In this document: in pieces, positions 17,246 through 26,780 of the stretch
Numbering within the stretch: the stretch's first letter is position 1
Layout: the number at the start of each line of letters is the position of its first letter
Source of the DNA: Lachnospiraceae bacterium
GTDB lineage: Bacteria; Bacillota; Clostridia; Lachnospirales; Lachnospiraceae
Assembly: GCA_910575555.1 (NCBI GenBank)
Contig: CAJTFX010000006.1
Coordinates: forward strand, 1,509-65,508
Direction: 5' to 3'
Length of the DNA: 64,000 nt
Program-made: the position numbers and the translations under genes
The notes under the pieces: generated by a model
What the model was told of the DNA's origin: nothing
Databases searched by the model: none
The model's input: the letters and a program-made list of their open reading frames with translations, nothing else

Positions 17246-18943
17246 ATGGCAAATGGAATGGGAAGTCTGTATATTGGGGCATCCGGGCTGCAGAACAGTC
17301 AGAATGCCCTGAATACGACGGCGAATAACCTGGCAAATGCGGACACCAAAGGCTATGTAAGGCAGCAGGTGCTGTTTGCAGACAGAAGCTATGTAACATT
17401 TAAGAATTCAGCCATCAGCAAGCAGCAGGCGGGGCTTGGCCTTGCCATTGCCGATGTGGTACATACCAGAGACATGTTTCTGGATAAATATTACCGCAGG
17501 GAGAATGGACGCCAGGCATTTTATGAGGCAAATTATCTGGCGGTGCAGGATGTGGAGGATATTTTCCAGGAATTAGAAGGAATGCAGTATCAGAATATAC
17601 TGGAAGATTTCTGGGATTCCTTTGAGGAATTCTCAAAGGGGCCTAACACAGAGGTGAATCAGAATCTGGTCGTTCAGAAGGCAACATTATTTATTGAGCG
17701 TTCCCAGGGTATTTATCAGAATATGAAGGAATACCAGAAGAGAATCAATATCAAGATTCGGGAAGGCATTGACCGTATCAATGAACTGGGGCATACCATT
17801 CAGGAACTGAATCAGGAGATTATGCGGATTGAATCCGGCGGTGTGGAAACAGCCATGACGCTGCGGGATGAGAGAGACAATGCATTGGATGAGTTATCTG
17901 CGCTGGCTAAGATAGAGGTTCGGGAAGACGTCAACGGCGCAGTGCGTGTAAGATTGGAAAATGTAGAATTTCTGGATGAAGTGCACGTATTTGAGGTGGG
18001 ATCAGTTACAGATGAACTGACCGGTTTTGTGACTCCAGTGTGGCCGCAGCTGTCAGATATGCCCCGGGAAAAGTATACGCCTGTGTTTGATTACAGTATA
18101 GATATTTCTCCGGAACTGAACACAGATATCGGTCAGTTAAAGGCGCTGGTGCTTACAAGAGGTGAGAAAATCGGCAATTACCGGGATGTTACCGGCGTTC
18201 CGGCAGATAAATATAACAATGGGGCAGGAATGTCCGTGATGGTTTCTGCTGAGGCGGAACTGGATCAGATGGTTCATGAAATTATAACAGCCATCAATGA
18301 TATATTCAGCCCCACTACTACGGCCAGCTTTGTTGGGGCAGACGGAACGCCCTATACGAATGTCCGGGTATGGGATGAAGAGAATGCCTGCCTTGGCCAG
18401 GATGGTGAGAAGCCGGGCCGGGAGCTGTTTACCAGACGGGGCTGCGATCGTTATACCGCAGTAGCGGAACAGGGAACAGGGAAGATTTACTATGTGTATA
18501 ATGAGGAAGATCCTCAGGACACTTCTAAAATGTATACCACCCAGGGCGTTACTGTGAATCCTGACTTACTGGAGATTGAATCCGGGCTGCCTCATTTGGA
18601 TAAAAACGGAGATCCGGATTGGGAATTGGGACATAAATTGGTTAACCTTTGGGATGAGAAGAAATATACTGTGAATGCCAACGACACCAATCCGTGTTCT
18701 TTCAAGGAGTACTATCAGAGGATGATAAACGGCATTGGCGCCAAAGGAGACGTGTTCGGAGGACTTGCCACAGACCTGAGCGGAGAAGTGGCCAGCATTG
18801 AGAACAGCAGACAGCAGGTGTTCGGCGTATCTTCCGACGAGGAATTGCAGAACATGATTAAGTACCAGAGCGCGTATAATGCAGCCAGCCGGTTTATCAA
18901 TGTGATTTCTGAGATGCTGGAGCATCTTGTAACACAGTTATAA
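17246..18943 (+). CDS. flgK: Flagellar hook-associated protein 1 (FlgK), copy 1
   Basis: 565 residues. The N-terminal rod/hook motif is clear (GLQNSQNALNTTANNLANADTKGYVRQQV), as are the FlgK helical region and the C-terminal helix (SAYNAASRFINVISEMLEHLV). HAP1 forms the junction between hook and filament. The gene follows flgN after 107 bases with no visible promoter and has AAGGAG before its ATG. A second FlgK follows 12 bases later; the two are diverged in sequence and may differ in role. Confidence 0.92.
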   Translation: MANGMGSLYIGASGLQNSQNALNTTANNLANADTKGYVRQQVLFADRSYVTFKNSAISKQQAGLGLAIADVVHTRDMFLDKYYRRENGRQAFYEANYLAVQDVEDIFQELEGMQYQNILEDFWDSFEEFSKGPNTEVNQNLVVQKATLFIERSQGIYQNMKEYQKRINIKIREGIDRINELGHTIQELNQEIMRIESGGVETAMTLRDERDNALDELSALAKIEVREDVNGAVRVRLENVEFLDEVHVFEVGSVTDELTGFVTPVWPQLSDMPREKYTPVFDYSIDISPELNTDIGQLKALVLTRGEKIGNYRDVTGVPADKYNNGAGMSVMVSAEAELDQMVHEIITAINDIFSPTTTASFVGADGTPYTNVRVWDEENACLGQDGEKPGRELFTRRGCDRYTAVAEQGTGKIYYVYNEEDPQDTSKMYTTQGVTVNPDLLEIESGLPHLDKNGDPDWELGHKLVNLWDEKKYTVNANDTNPCSFKEYYQRMINGIGAKGDVFGGLATDLSGEVASIENSRQQVFGVSSDEELQNMIKYQSAYNAASRFINVISEMLEHLVTQL

Positions 18944-18955
18944 CAGGAGGAGACT

Positions 18956-20797
18956 ATGCCATCAACATTTTTTGGATTAACGATAGCGGGTTCCGCTTTG
19001 AATTCTTTTCATGCGGCCACAAATACAGTTGCTAATAATATCTCCAATGTGAATACCAAGGGCTACACCAGGCAGGAGGCTGTCCGGGTGGCAGCAGAGG
19101 CCCTCCGTACCAATCAGCGTTACGGGATGGCGGGCAGCGGCGTTACCACTACGGAGATTATACAGAAACGTGATTTTTATTACGATGTGAAATATTGGGA
19201 AAATTATGCCAGAGTCGGCATGTATGATACGAAATTATATGGAATGCAGCAGATTGAAGACTATTTACTGGATGATGACTCGTCAAAAGGTTTTAAAACG
19301 ATTTTAAATGAGATGTTTGGGGCTTTGGAAGAGTTGAAAAAGACGCCGGAAAGCCTGGACGCCAGAAAAGCATTTATCAGCAAATCACAGAATTTCGTTA
19401 ATTTTTTTAACAGCATGAGCGTGGGGCTTACCAGAGTTCAGGAGGATTTTAATCAGGAAATTGCCGCTCAGGTGGCCAATATTAATTCCATTGGCCAGAA
19501 GATTGCTTTGCTGAATAAGCAGATTAATGTAATCGAACTTCAGGGAACCAACGCCAATGAGCTGAGGGATCAGCGGGCATTGCTGGTGGATCAGCTTTCA
19601 GAGCTTGTACCGGTGGAAGTAATCGAGTCTCCGGTAGCCAACAGCAATTATCCGGATGTATATACAGGGGCAACCAATTATGTGCTGAAAATCAACGGGC
19701 AGACATTGGTTGAGAATTTTGAATACAATACACTGGAATGCCAGGCAAGGGATTATAAAGTAAACCAGTCCGACGCAGAAGGGCTGTATGAAATTCGATG
19801 GAGCCATACCGGAATGGAATTCAATGCATCCGGGAAAAACTGCACCGGAAGGCTGAAAGCGCTGTTTGATATCCGTGACGGCAACAATAACGAAGCTTTT
19901 CAGGGAAGGATTGATTCTTTCAGGCCAGGAGACGGCGGAAGCATTGTAAGCATTAAGAATCCCAGTATTACCTCAATTAACGGAATGACCATGCCCTCTG
20001 AGGGTGTGATTACATTGGGAAATAAGAATTTTGCTTATTCCGGATTCACTTACGACGCCAAAACCCAGACCTATGAATTCCAGTTGAAGGCAACTCTTTC
20101 TGTGGAAGAAGAGAATGCGTTAAAGAACCGGAGCGGGATGGTAGGAAGCGATATTGACGCCATGGGAATCCCCTATTATCAGGCCCAGGCAAATAATTTT
20201 ATCCGGGAATTTGCAAAGCAGTTTAACCTGATACACAAGTCAGGGGTGGATCTCAATGGAGAAGCCGGCAAATCCTTCTTTGTGGCGAAAGATCCTACGG
20301 ATGGAACGGAATATAATTTTGACGGTTATCATGGAATGCAGGATATGGATGACACTATGACTTCCACAGGCAATTATTATTATCTGCTGACAGCGTCCAG
20401 CGTGAAAGTGGATAAAGATTTGGAACTGGACCCCCGGCTGCTGGTGACTATGTATCAGAGTGATTTGGAAGATGATGTGGCCAGCCAGGATATTGTGGAG
20501 AAAATGCTTACACTGAAGAGTGAAGTAACTATGTTCCGGGGAGTGGGCGCTGACCAGTTTTTGGAGTGCCTGATCAGTGATAATACGGTAGATACACAGA
20601 AAGCAAAGCATTTTCTGGAAAGTTATACGAACATTAATGAAACAATTATTCAGAAACGAATGTCAATTTCCGGTGTAGACGAGGATGAAGAAGCCCTTGA
20701 CATGTTGAAGTTTCAGAATGCATATAATCTGGCCTCCAGAATGATACAGACTATGACAGAAATGTATGACCGTCTGATTCTGGAAACCGGCGTATAG
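18956..20797 (+). CDS. flgK: Flagellar hook-associated protein 1 (FlgK), copy 2
   Basis: 613 residues with the same architecture: N-terminal FHAATNTVANNISNVNTKGYTRQEA, the ELRDQRALLVDQLSELVPVEV FlgK segment and a C-terminal FQNAYNLASRMIQTMTEMYDRL helix. It begins 12 bases after copy 1 behind AGGAGG. With FlgK copy 1 and FlgL it gives three junction-type proteins, whereas most species have two. It could form a longer junction or have replaced copy 1 in the assembled structure. Confidence 0.9.
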   Translation: MPSTFFGLTIAGSALNSFHAATNTVANNISNVNTKGYTRQEAVRVAAEALRTNQRYGMAGSGVTTTEIIQKRDFYYDVKYWENYARVGMYDTKLYGMQQIEDYLLDDDSSKGFKTILNEMFGALEELKKTPESLDARKAFISKSQNFVNFFNSMSVGLTRVQEDFNQEIAAQVANINSIGQKIALLNKQINVIELQGTNANELRDQRALLVDQLSELVPVEVIESPVANSNYPDVYTGATNYVLKINGQTLVENFEYNTLECQARDYKVNQSDAEGLYEIRWSHTGMEFNASGKNCTGRLKALFDIRDGNNNEAFQGRIDSFRPGDGGSIVSIKNPSITSINGMTMPSEGVITLGNKNFAYSGFTYDAKTQTYEFQLKATLSVEEENALKNRSGMVGSDIDAMGIPYYQAQANNFIREFAKQFNLIHKSGVDLNGEAGKSFFVAKDPTDGTEYNFDGYHGMQDMDDTMTSTGNYYYLLTASSVKVDKDLELDPRLLVTMYQSDLEDDVASQDIVEKMLTLKSEVTMFRGVGADQFLECLISDNTVDTQKAKHFLESYTNINETIIQKRMSISGVDEDEEALDMLKFQNAYNLASRMIQTMTEMYDRLILETGV

Positions 20798-20811
20798 AAG
20801 GAGGCTCAGCC

Positions 20812-22347
20812 ATGATGAGAGTAACCAACAGCATGATCAGCAGAAACAGTATGAAAAATATGAACAATAACAAAGTGAATGTTGATACGCTGAATACACA
20901 GATGACAACACAGAAGAAGATTATCCGCCCGTCAGATGACCCAATTATTGCAATCCGCGCCCTTCGTCTCAGAAGCAATTTAAGCGAGCTGAACCAGTAT
21001 TATGAGAGAAATATTCCGGACGCCCAGTCCTGGTTTGAGGTAACAGAAGGCGCTCTGAAGAATATGGAGGATATTCTGAGGGATATTTATACCAAATGTG
21101 TGGATGCGTCCACAGATGTTAAGACACAGGAGGACCGTGCAGCGATTCTGAAGGATCTCCGTTCTCTGCGGGAGCAGGTGTATGCGGAAGGCAATACAGA
21201 TTGTGCCGGCAGAACTGTGTTTACCGGATTTAAGACCAACAGTCAGCTTACATTCCTGAAAGAAGATAAGGACATTAAATACGAGATCACGGAGCCGGTT
21301 TCCTTTGAGGATATGGAGGAGAAACGGTATTACAGCAATCTTGTGACAGTGCCGAATACAGTGGATGAAGTGCAGGCGGGCGTGGCAGTTGGGGATATGC
21401 CTGAAGAGCATGTACTTAAGAGGATTCAGTTGTCTTATGAAGGGCTTGAGGATTTGGACCCGAATAATCTCACTTATATAGATGCTAATGGTGATCCTCA
21501 GAGATTTACGGATATGATGCTGCAATCAGGCGGCGCAATGACTTTTGCATCATTAGAAACGAACATGTCGTATGATGATTGGGTAAAGGGAGGATGCCAG
21601 GTTGGAGATAATCAGGCGATATTTTTTAAGGAAACAGGGGAATTAATTATAGGTTCAGACCTTGCCAACCACATCAGCAGCGAAAAAATGCAGCTCAGCA
21701 TTACCTACCAGAAGCAAGGCTTCGCTGAAGGCGAAGTAAGACCCGAGCATTATTTTGACTGCCAAAACATTACTGATCCCAACAACACGCTGACCTATGT
21801 AAAAGAAAATCAGGAAATCAAATTCACAGTTGCCTTTAATCAGCAGTTAACGGTGAATACCCAGGCCAGCAACGTACTGGATGCCGGCATAGGCCGCGAT
21901 GTGGACGATATTACCAACGCAGTTCAGGCTTCCATTGCAGCCCATGATAAGGTAGAGAAGCTGAAAGCGATGCAGAAGGAACAGCAGTATTCTGACGAAG
22001 CTTCTCAGGAGAAGCTGAAGGAATGGATAGAAGCGGCTGAGAAAGAAGCTGTTTATGCAGATGACAATATGCAGAAGCTTTTTGCCGGCGGTATTACCAA
22101 ATTCCAGGGGCACATGGATCGGGTAAAACTTGCCAAAACGGATTTGGGAAGCCGTGAAAACCGTCTGAAACTGACAGAGAACAGAATGTCCAATCAGCAG
22201 ACCACCTTCGAGCAGTTAAAGTCCAGAAATGAGGATATGGAATTGTCTGATATTATCATTGAATATACGGCGGCATATAACGCATATCAGGCGTCCCTGC
22301 AGGCATCTGCCAAGGCAAACGGACAGACTTTGCTGAATTATCTGTAA
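20812..22347 (+). CDS. flgL: Flagellar hook-associated protein 3 (FlgL)
   Basis: 511 residues. The flagellin-like N-terminus (MRVTNSMISRNSMKNMNNNKVNVDTLNTQM, then IIRPSDDPIIAIRALRLR) and the C-terminal helix (YTAAYNAYQASLQASAKANGQTLLNYL) are diagnostic of HAP3, which sits between FlgK and the filament. It is longer than many FlgL proteins because of a variable central insert (about residues 180-330), which is locally more AT-rich. AAGGAGG lies before the start. Confidence 0.92.
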   Translation: MMRVTNSMISRNSMKNMNNNKVNVDTLNTQMTTQKKIIRPSDDPIIAIRALRLRSNLSELNQYYERNIPDAQSWFEVTEGALKNMEDILRDIYTKCVDASTDVKTQEDRAAILKDLRSLREQVYAEGNTDCAGRTVFTGFKTNSQLTFLKEDKDIKYEITEPVSFEDMEEKRYYSNLVTVPNTVDEVQAGVAVGDMPEEHVLKRIQLSYEGLEDLDPNNLTYIDANGDPQRFTDMMLQSGGAMTFASLETNMSYDDWVKGGCQVGDNQAIFFKETGELIIGSDLANHISSEKMQLSITYQKQGFAEGEVRPEHYFDCQNITDPNNTLTYVKENQEIKFTVAFNQQLTVNTQASNVLDAGIGRDVDDITNAVQASIAAHDKVEKLKAMQKEQQYSDEASQEKLKEWIEAAEKEAVYADDNMQKLFAGGITKFQGHMDRVKLAKTDLGSRENRLKLTENRMSNQQTTFEQLKSRNEDMELSDIIIEYTAAYNAYQASLQASAKANGQTLLNYL

Positions 22348-22358
22348 GGAGGGACGGC

Positions 22359-22823
22359 ATGGAGTTAGAAACCAGATTATTTGGAGAAATAGAGGTGGAC
22401 GAGGAGAAGATTATTTTCTTTGAAAAAGGAATTATCGGTTTTCCCGACTGCCAGAAATTTATACTTGTATATGATGAGGGAGAGGATGGAACCAGGAAAG
22501 GCATTTCCTGGCTCCAGTCTCTGGATGAACCGGCCTTTGCCCTGCCGGTGATGGACCCCCTGTTAGTAAAAGAAGATTATAATCCCCAGGTAGAGGATGA
22601 AGTGTTAAAGCATTTGGGGAATCTTACGGAGGAAAATACCTACGTTCTGGTAACAGTTACAGCAACAGAAGATATCACAAAGCTGAGTGTGAACTTGAAA
22701 GCGCCCATAGTAATTAATTCAGAGGAACGGAAAGCGCATCAGGTGATTGTGGAAGATGACTTTCCGGTGAAATTTGCAATCTACGAGATTTTACAGGCAA
22801 AAAAAGAAAAGGCGGGTGAATAA
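22359..22823 (+). CDS. fliW: Flagellar assembly factor FliW
   Basis: 154 residues with FliW signatures ([67 protein letters not shown]). FliW binds CsrA allosterically until cytoplasmic flagellin titrates it, which couples flagellin translation to export. The gene is two bases from csrA, the usual pairing in Gram-positives. Confidence 0.95.
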   Translation: MELETRLFGEIEVDEEKIIFFEKGIIGFPDCQKFILVYDEGEDGTRKGISWLQSLDEPAFALPVMDPLLVKEDYNPQVEDEVLKHLGNLTEENTYVLVTVTATEDITKLSVNLKAPIVINSEERKAHQVIVEDDFPVKFAIYEILQAKKEKAGE

Positions 22824-22825
22824 GA

Positions 22826-23041
22826 ATGCTGGCATTAACCAGAAAAAAAGGAGAATCCATCATTTTAAATAATGACATCGAAATCAGTATTCTGGAGCTG
22901 CGGGGAGATCAGGTAAAAGTCGGCATCAGCGCACCCAAAGAGGTTCCTGTATACCGAAAAGAAGTATATCTTCAGATTCAGAAAGAAAACGAGGCTGCAT
23001 CATCGGCAGAAAGCCTTGCGGCTCTGAAGGAAATTTTATAA
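22826..23041 (+). CDS. csrA: Carbon storage regulator CsrA
   Basis: 71 residues with the canonical [48 protein letters not shown] core. CsrA is a dimeric RNA-binding protein recognising GGA in hairpin loops and blocking ribosome access; in Bacillus its main target is the flagellin leader. It is coupled to fliW. Candidate sites are visible before flaG, flagellin and two glycan genes. Confidence 0.96.
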   Translation: MLALTRKKGESIILNNDIEISILELRGDQVKVGISAPKEVPVYRKEVYLQIQKENEAASSAESLAALKEIL

Positions 23042-23057
23042 TATAAATGATGGTTCT

Positions 23058-23084
23058 TAATTTTTTCCGCCAGATGGCCGATAT
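23058..23084 (+). promoter_or_regulatory. Sigma-28 promoter of flaG-fliD-fliS
   Basis: TAAT, 15 bases, GCCGATAT: the -10 is a perfect match to the Gram-positive SigD form. It lies just after csrA and about 45 bases before flaG. Confidence 0.7.
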
Positions 23085-23110
23085 ATATAGAAGAAAAAAT
23101 CGGTCAGGTT

Positions 23111-23124
23111 TCACATGGAGGTGA
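23111..23124 (+). promoter_or_regulatory. Candidate CsrA site over the flaG ribosome site
   Basis: TCAC and GTGA close a loop ATGGAG. The GGA in the loop is also part of the GGAGGTGATATT ribosome site, so CsrA binding would block flaG translation. The ANGGA loop is the known CsrA form; binding is inferred. Confidence 0.5.
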
Positions 23125-23128
23125 TATT

Positions 23129-23560
23129 ATGGAAGTTCGAAAGGTAAATACACCATCCGCGCCTTATCAGGGAAGTGGGCCGGAGGTGGCTGTAAAGCTG
23201 GAAACAGCGGTAAAGCAGGAGCCCGTGATAAGTTCTGCAGCGCCCAAGACAGAGAAAGCAGCGCCAAGGCCGGCAATCTCAGACAGTCCGTTGATCTCGG
23301 AAGAAGAGAAGCAGAACCCGGTGGACTCCAATGAAATGAAGAAAAAGAACGGCATGAAGCGTGCAGTGGAAGAAATAAACCGGAAGGCGAAGAGTTCCGA
23401 AGTGATTTTCGGGATTCATGATGCAACCAACCGGGTAACCATTAAGGTAGTAGATAAGGGAACCAAAGAAGTAATCCGGGAGTTCCCGCCAGAGGAAACA
23501 CTGGATATGATAGCAAAAGTATGGGAATTGGCCGGCATCATGATTGATGAACGGGGATAG
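23129..23560 (+). CDS. flaG: FlaG family flagellar protein
   Basis: 143 residues. A low-complexity Ala/Pro/Lys-rich N-terminal half is followed by the conserved FlaG domain (IFGIHDATNRVTIKVVDKG..EVIREFPPEETLDMIAKVWELAGIMID). FlaG proteins influence filament length and are usually next to fliD, as here (11 bases). It has its own sigma-28 promoter and an unusual hairpin at the ribosome site. Confidence 0.9.
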   Translation: MEVRKVNTPSAPYQGSGPEVAVKLETAVKQEPVISSAAPKTEKAAPRPAISDSPLISEEEKQNPVDSNEMKKKNGMKRAVEEINRKAKSSEVIFGIHDATNRVTIKVVDKGTKEVIREFPPEETLDMIAKVWELAGIMIDERG

Positions 23561-23571
23561 GAGGAAGCGCA

Positions 23572-25101
23572 ATGGCAATTAGAATTTCCGGACTGAATTC
23601 AGGTCTTGATACAGATTCCATCGTACAGGAACTGGTTTCAGCGTACCGTACGAAACAGGATAAATATACAAAGGCACAGACCAAGCTTTCCTGGAAGCAG
23701 GACGCATGGAAAGAGATGAATACGAAGATTTACAATTTCTACAGTAAATCCTTATCCAATATGCGCCGTATTGGTAACTTTACCAATAAGAAGATCACAA
23801 CGGTTTCTGACAGCACCAAGGCAACCGTTTCTGCATCTTCCAGCGTAATGAATGGAACTCAGACTTTGAAAGTGAATAAGCTTGCTAGGGCAGGTTATCT
23901 CACCGGACAGGAATTGAAGGCTTCTGACGGCGAGAAGATTGAAAACAATACGCAATTATCTAAATTAGGAATAAAGAGCGGCGCTCTGAAGCTGAAGGTG
24001 GGCAATGAGACTAAGACCGTAGAAGTAACAGACAGCATGACGGTAAAGGATTTTACCAAGGCGTTAAACGAACAGGGAATTACCGCTAGTTTTGACACAA
24101 ATCAGCAGAGATTTTTCCTGTCCTCTTCAGAGACTGGCACAAGCCATGACTTTAATTTTGTGGCAGAAGACCAGGCGTCTTTAAATATGCTGAACAGTCT
24201 GGGACTGGCAACAGAGGCGAACTTTAAAGAGGCGAACGTGACTCCGGATAAGGATGCGAAGTTTGCCATCAAAGATGCGGCTGAAAATGCGGAAATCGTT
24301 CTGAACGGCGCAGTATTTACCGGAGAGAGCAATAAGTTCTCCATCAATGGACTGAATATTACAGCAACCGGCGTCAGCGAAGAGATGACCATCAGCACTT
24401 CCACTGATGTAGACGGCATTTACAATATGGTAAAGGACTTCCTGAAGGAATACAACGAAGTTATGAATGCCATGGAGAAAGGATACAATGCGCCTACAGC
24501 CAAGGGATACGAACCGCTGACCGATGATGAGAAGGATGCCATGTCCGATAAGGAAGTGGAGAAATGGGAGACTAAGATTAAAGATTCCATTTTGAGAAGG
24601 GATGATACCCTGCGTTCTGTTATGAGCGGAATGTCTTCTCATATGTCGAAGGTTTTTGAAATAAACGGCAAGAATTACAGTCTTGCATCTTTTGGAATTA
24701 AGACGGCAGGTTACTTTAATTCTGCAGAGAATGAGTCTTATGCATATCATATTGACGGCGATGCAGATGATTCCGTTTCTTCTTCCAATGATGATCAGCT
24801 GCGCAAGATGATTGAGGAAGATCCCGATGCAGTGGCAGAATTCTTTACACAGCTTGCCACCAGCGTGTATGATAATCTGCATGAAAAGATGGGAAGCACC
24901 ACATTAAGCAGCGCTTACAAGGTTTACAATGATAAACAGATGCAGAGTGAGTACGATGAGTACACCAAGACCATCAAGAAATGGGAAGATAAACTGAAAG
25001 ACATGGAAGATTACTACTATAAGAAATTCTCAGCTATGGAGACTGCATTATCAAAACTGCAATCTCAGACAAATTCACTTTCTTCACTGTTAGGTGGCTG
25101 A
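23572..25101 (+). CDS. fliD: Flagellar filament capping protein FliD
   Basis: 509 residues. The N-terminus (RISGLNSGLDTDSIVQELVSAYRTKQDKYTKAQTKLSWKQDAWKEMNTKIYNFYSK) is diagnostic, and the C-terminal coiled coil (KKWEDKLKDMEDYYYKKFSAMETALSKLQSQTNSLSSLLGG) is typical. FliD forms the cap under which flagellin folds at the filament tip. Followed by its neighbour chaperone fliS. Confidence 0.95.
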   Translation: MAIRISGLNSGLDTDSIVQELVSAYRTKQDKYTKAQTKLSWKQDAWKEMNTKIYNFYSKSLSNMRRIGNFTNKKITTVSDSTKATVSASSSVMNGTQTLKVNKLARAGYLTGQELKASDGEKIENNTQLSKLGIKSGALKLKVGNETKTVEVTDSMTVKDFTKALNEQGITASFDTNQQRFFLSSSETGTSHDFNFVAEDQASLNMLNSLGLATEANFKEANVTPDKDAKFAIKDAAENAEIVLNGAVFTGESNKFSINGLNITATGVSEEMTISTSTDVDGIYNMVKDFLKEYNEVMNAMEKGYNAPTAKGYEPLTDDEKDAMSDKEVEKWETKIKDSILRRDDTLRSVMSGMSSHMSKVFEINGKNYSLASFGIKTAGYFNSAENESYAYHIDGDADDSVSSSNDDQLRKMIEEDPDAVAEFFTQLATSVYDNLHEKMGSTTLSSAYKVYNDKQMQSEYDEYTKTIKKWEDKLKDMEDYYYKKFSAMETALSKLQSQTNSLSSLLGG

Positions 25102-25116
25102 TAAGGAGGACATGAG

Positions 25117-25503
25117 GTGATAGCAAACAGAGGGTATGATGCCTATGCGAAGAACAAGATTTTAACAGCTTCTCCGGCGGAGCTGACATTGATGCTTTAT
25201 GAAGGAGCGATTAAGTTCTGCAATATTGCAATTGCCGCTATTGAAGAAAAAGATATCGAGAAAGCCCATAATAACATAACCAAGGTAGAAAATATTATTG
25301 CTGAATTTCTGTCAACGTTGGATCACAAGTATCCGGTGGCCCAGGATTTTGAAAATGTTTATAACTATCTGATGGAGCGATTGCTGGAAGCAAATTTGAA
25401 GAAAGATAAAGAGATTCTCGAAGAAGTTCTGACGCATCTTCGTACCATGCGCGATACCTGGAAGGAAGTTATGGAACAGAACAAGATTGCAAAGGCTAAT
25501 TAG
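25117..25503 (+). CDS. fliS: Flagellin export chaperone FliS
   Basis: 128 residues with GYDAYAKNKILTASPAELTLMLYEGAIKFCNIA, the standard FliS N-terminus, and a four-helix pattern. It binds the C-terminus of flagellin and keeps it unfolded for export. The start is GTG at 25117 behind AAGGAGG. The next gene starts two bases after its stop. Confidence 0.94.
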   Translation: MIANRGYDAYAKNKILTASPAELTLMLYEGAIKFCNIAIAAIEEKDIEKAHNNITKVENIIAEFLSTLDHKYPVAQDFENVYNYLMERLLEANLKKDKEILEEVLTHLRTMRDTWKEVMEQNKIAKAN

Positions 25504-25504
25504 T

Positions 25505-25981
25505 ATGGATAATAATTATTTGGATATGATGATTCAGAGTCTTCAGAAAAAAGTGAGGATTCTGGACGGAATTATCGAGAAGAATAAAGAACAGCAGAAG
25601 ATATTAGAGCAGGAAGAACTGGATGCAGATGCCTTTGAGGAAAATGTTAAGTCCAAAAGCGAACTGGTAGAACAGATTGATTTTCTGGATCAGGGCTTTG
25701 AAGAATTGTACGGCAGAGTGAAAACTGCAATTGAAACAGAGAAGCAGAAACATAAGGAAGAGATTCAGCTTATGAAGCAGCTGATTACAGAAATAACGGA
25801 GAAGTCTGTAAACATACAGAGTGCAGAAATTCGTAACCGCAGATTGGTGGAATCCCGTTTCGCTCAGGAGCGTAGGAAAGTCAGAAGCAGAAAGAACACT
25901 TCTGCTGCGGCGAATCAGTACTATAAGAATATGGCAAAACTAAATTATATTGATGCCCAGTTTATGGACAGTAAGAAATAA
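25505..25981 (+). CDS. Coiled-coil flagellar protein (FliT/FlgN-like chaperone)
   Basis: 158 residues, almost wholly helical and charged (IQSLQKKVRILDGIIEKNKEQQKILEQEELDADAFEENVKSKSELVEQIDFLDQGFEELYGRVK). No enzyme motif is present. The position directly after fliS is where many Clostridia have a FliT-like or FlgN-like chaperone, so that role is likely but not proven. It is probably translationally coupled to fliS. The start at 25505 (MDNNYLD) is used; an 18-base extension into fliS has no support. A terminator follows. Confidence 0.7.
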   Translation: MDNNYLDMMIQSLQKKVRILDGIIEKNKEQQKILEQEELDADAFEENVKSKSELVEQIDFLDQGFEELYGRVKTAIETEKQKHKEEIQLMKQLITEITEKSVNIQSAEIRNRRLVESRFAQERRKVRSRKNTSAAANQYYKNMAKLNYIDAQFMDSKK

Positions 25982-25985
25982 AAGC

Positions 25986-26022
25986 AACCCCTTTTCCGGA
26001 GAATATCCGGCAGAGGGGTTTT
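25986..26022 (+). terminator. Intrinsic terminator of the flaG-fliS transcript
   Basis: AACCCC/GGGGTT and an inner CCGGA/TCCGG stem, ending in TTTT. It closes the late flagellar block. Confidence 0.75.
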
Positions 26023-26130
26023 AACTGCTGTCTGCGTCTGATGGGGGTTGCTATGAAAGCCCTTGGCTTCCATAGCATGGATGGCCATGCGGCCCGCCGG
26101 CCGGCAGGCTGAGTATGATGGGGGATTACT

Positions 26131-26340
26131 ATGAACAACAGAGAACTGGCAAAAAAATTGATCGACAGAATACCGGAAAGCCGTTTACCCTATGTGATTT
26201 CCTATTTGCAGGGAGCGTCGGTGCCGGATGAAATCCCCAATGCAGATACCCGTCAGGCATTTGCGGAGCTGGAAAGAGGCGGCGGTTATAAATTCAGCGG
26301 TACAACCGAGGACCTTTTTGCAGTATTGATGGAGGATTAA
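26131..26340 (+). CDS. Antitoxin of a YafQ-type toxin-antitoxin pair
   Basis: 69 residues. The N-terminal RELAKKLIDRIPESRLPYVISYLQGA helix pair and an acidic tail with EIPNADTRQAFAELERGGGYKFSG match small antitoxins that precede YafQ/RelE toxins in Clostridia. It ends three bases before the toxin gene, the usual antitoxin-first order. The antitoxin probably also represses its own operon, though no operator was identified. A short hairpin (GCTATGAAAGCC/GGCTTCCATAGC) lies upstream near 26050-26077. Confidence 0.75.
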   Translation: MNNRELAKKLIDRIPESRLPYVISYLQGASVPDEIPNADTRQAFAELERGGGYKFSGTTEDLFAVLMED

Positions 26341-26343
26341 TGG

Positions 26344-26616
26344 ATGCTTGATGTTAGATATTCCTCGAAATTTAAGCAGGATTTCAGGAGACGCGTAAAA
26401 CGGCGGTGTAAAATGACTATATTGCAGCAGATTATTGAAGTTCTCAGAATACCAGGTATGCTGCCTTCTAAAAATGCAGATCACAATCTGACAGGGGACT
26501 ATGCAGGATATCGGGAATGCCGCATAGACTCGGATTGGCTGCTCATTTACCGCAGGGATGGGAAGGAACTTTTATTGTACAGAATGGGAACCCACGCAGA
26601 TTTGTTCCGTATGTAA
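26344..26616 (+). CDS. yafQ: YafQ/RelE-family mRNA interferase toxin
   Basis: 90 residues. HNLTGDYAGYRECRIDSDWLLIYRRDGKELLLYRMGTHADLF is the YafQ signature: conserved H, the RECxIxxDWLLIY strand and the C-terminal GTHxDLF with catalytic His. Such toxins cut mRNA on the ribosome when the antitoxin is degraded. All motif residues appear intact, so it is probably functional. It sits between the flagellar block and the sigma factor cassette and may stabilise this region. Confidence 0.88.
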   Translation: MLDVRYSSKFKQDFRRRVKRRCKMTILQQIIEVLRIPGMLPSKNADHNLTGDYAGYRECRIDSDWLLIYRRDGKELLLYRMGTHADLFRM

Positions 26617-26687
26617 TTTATGAAAATACAGTACTGCCCTGATCCATATGCAGAAATTCTCGGAATCCAGGAATTTTAAAATAAAAA

Positions 26688-26749
26688 TTGCCTGTATCGG
26701 GATTGAAAATACCTGAAGCAATGTGTAAAATCTAGTAAGATACAGGCAA
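26688..26749 (+). promoter_or_regulatory. Promoter of sigma factor gene 1, bracketed by an inverted repeat
   Basis: TTGAAA (26703), 17 bases, TAAAAT (26726). TTGCCTGTATC (26688) and its perfect complement GATACAGGCAA (26739) flank the promoter, an arrangement like an operator. The core promoter recurs at 27473 and 28432; the inverted repeat does not. Confidence 0.6.
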
Positions 26750-26780
26750 CGATACAAAGGAGAAGGATAGCGGAGGGATT

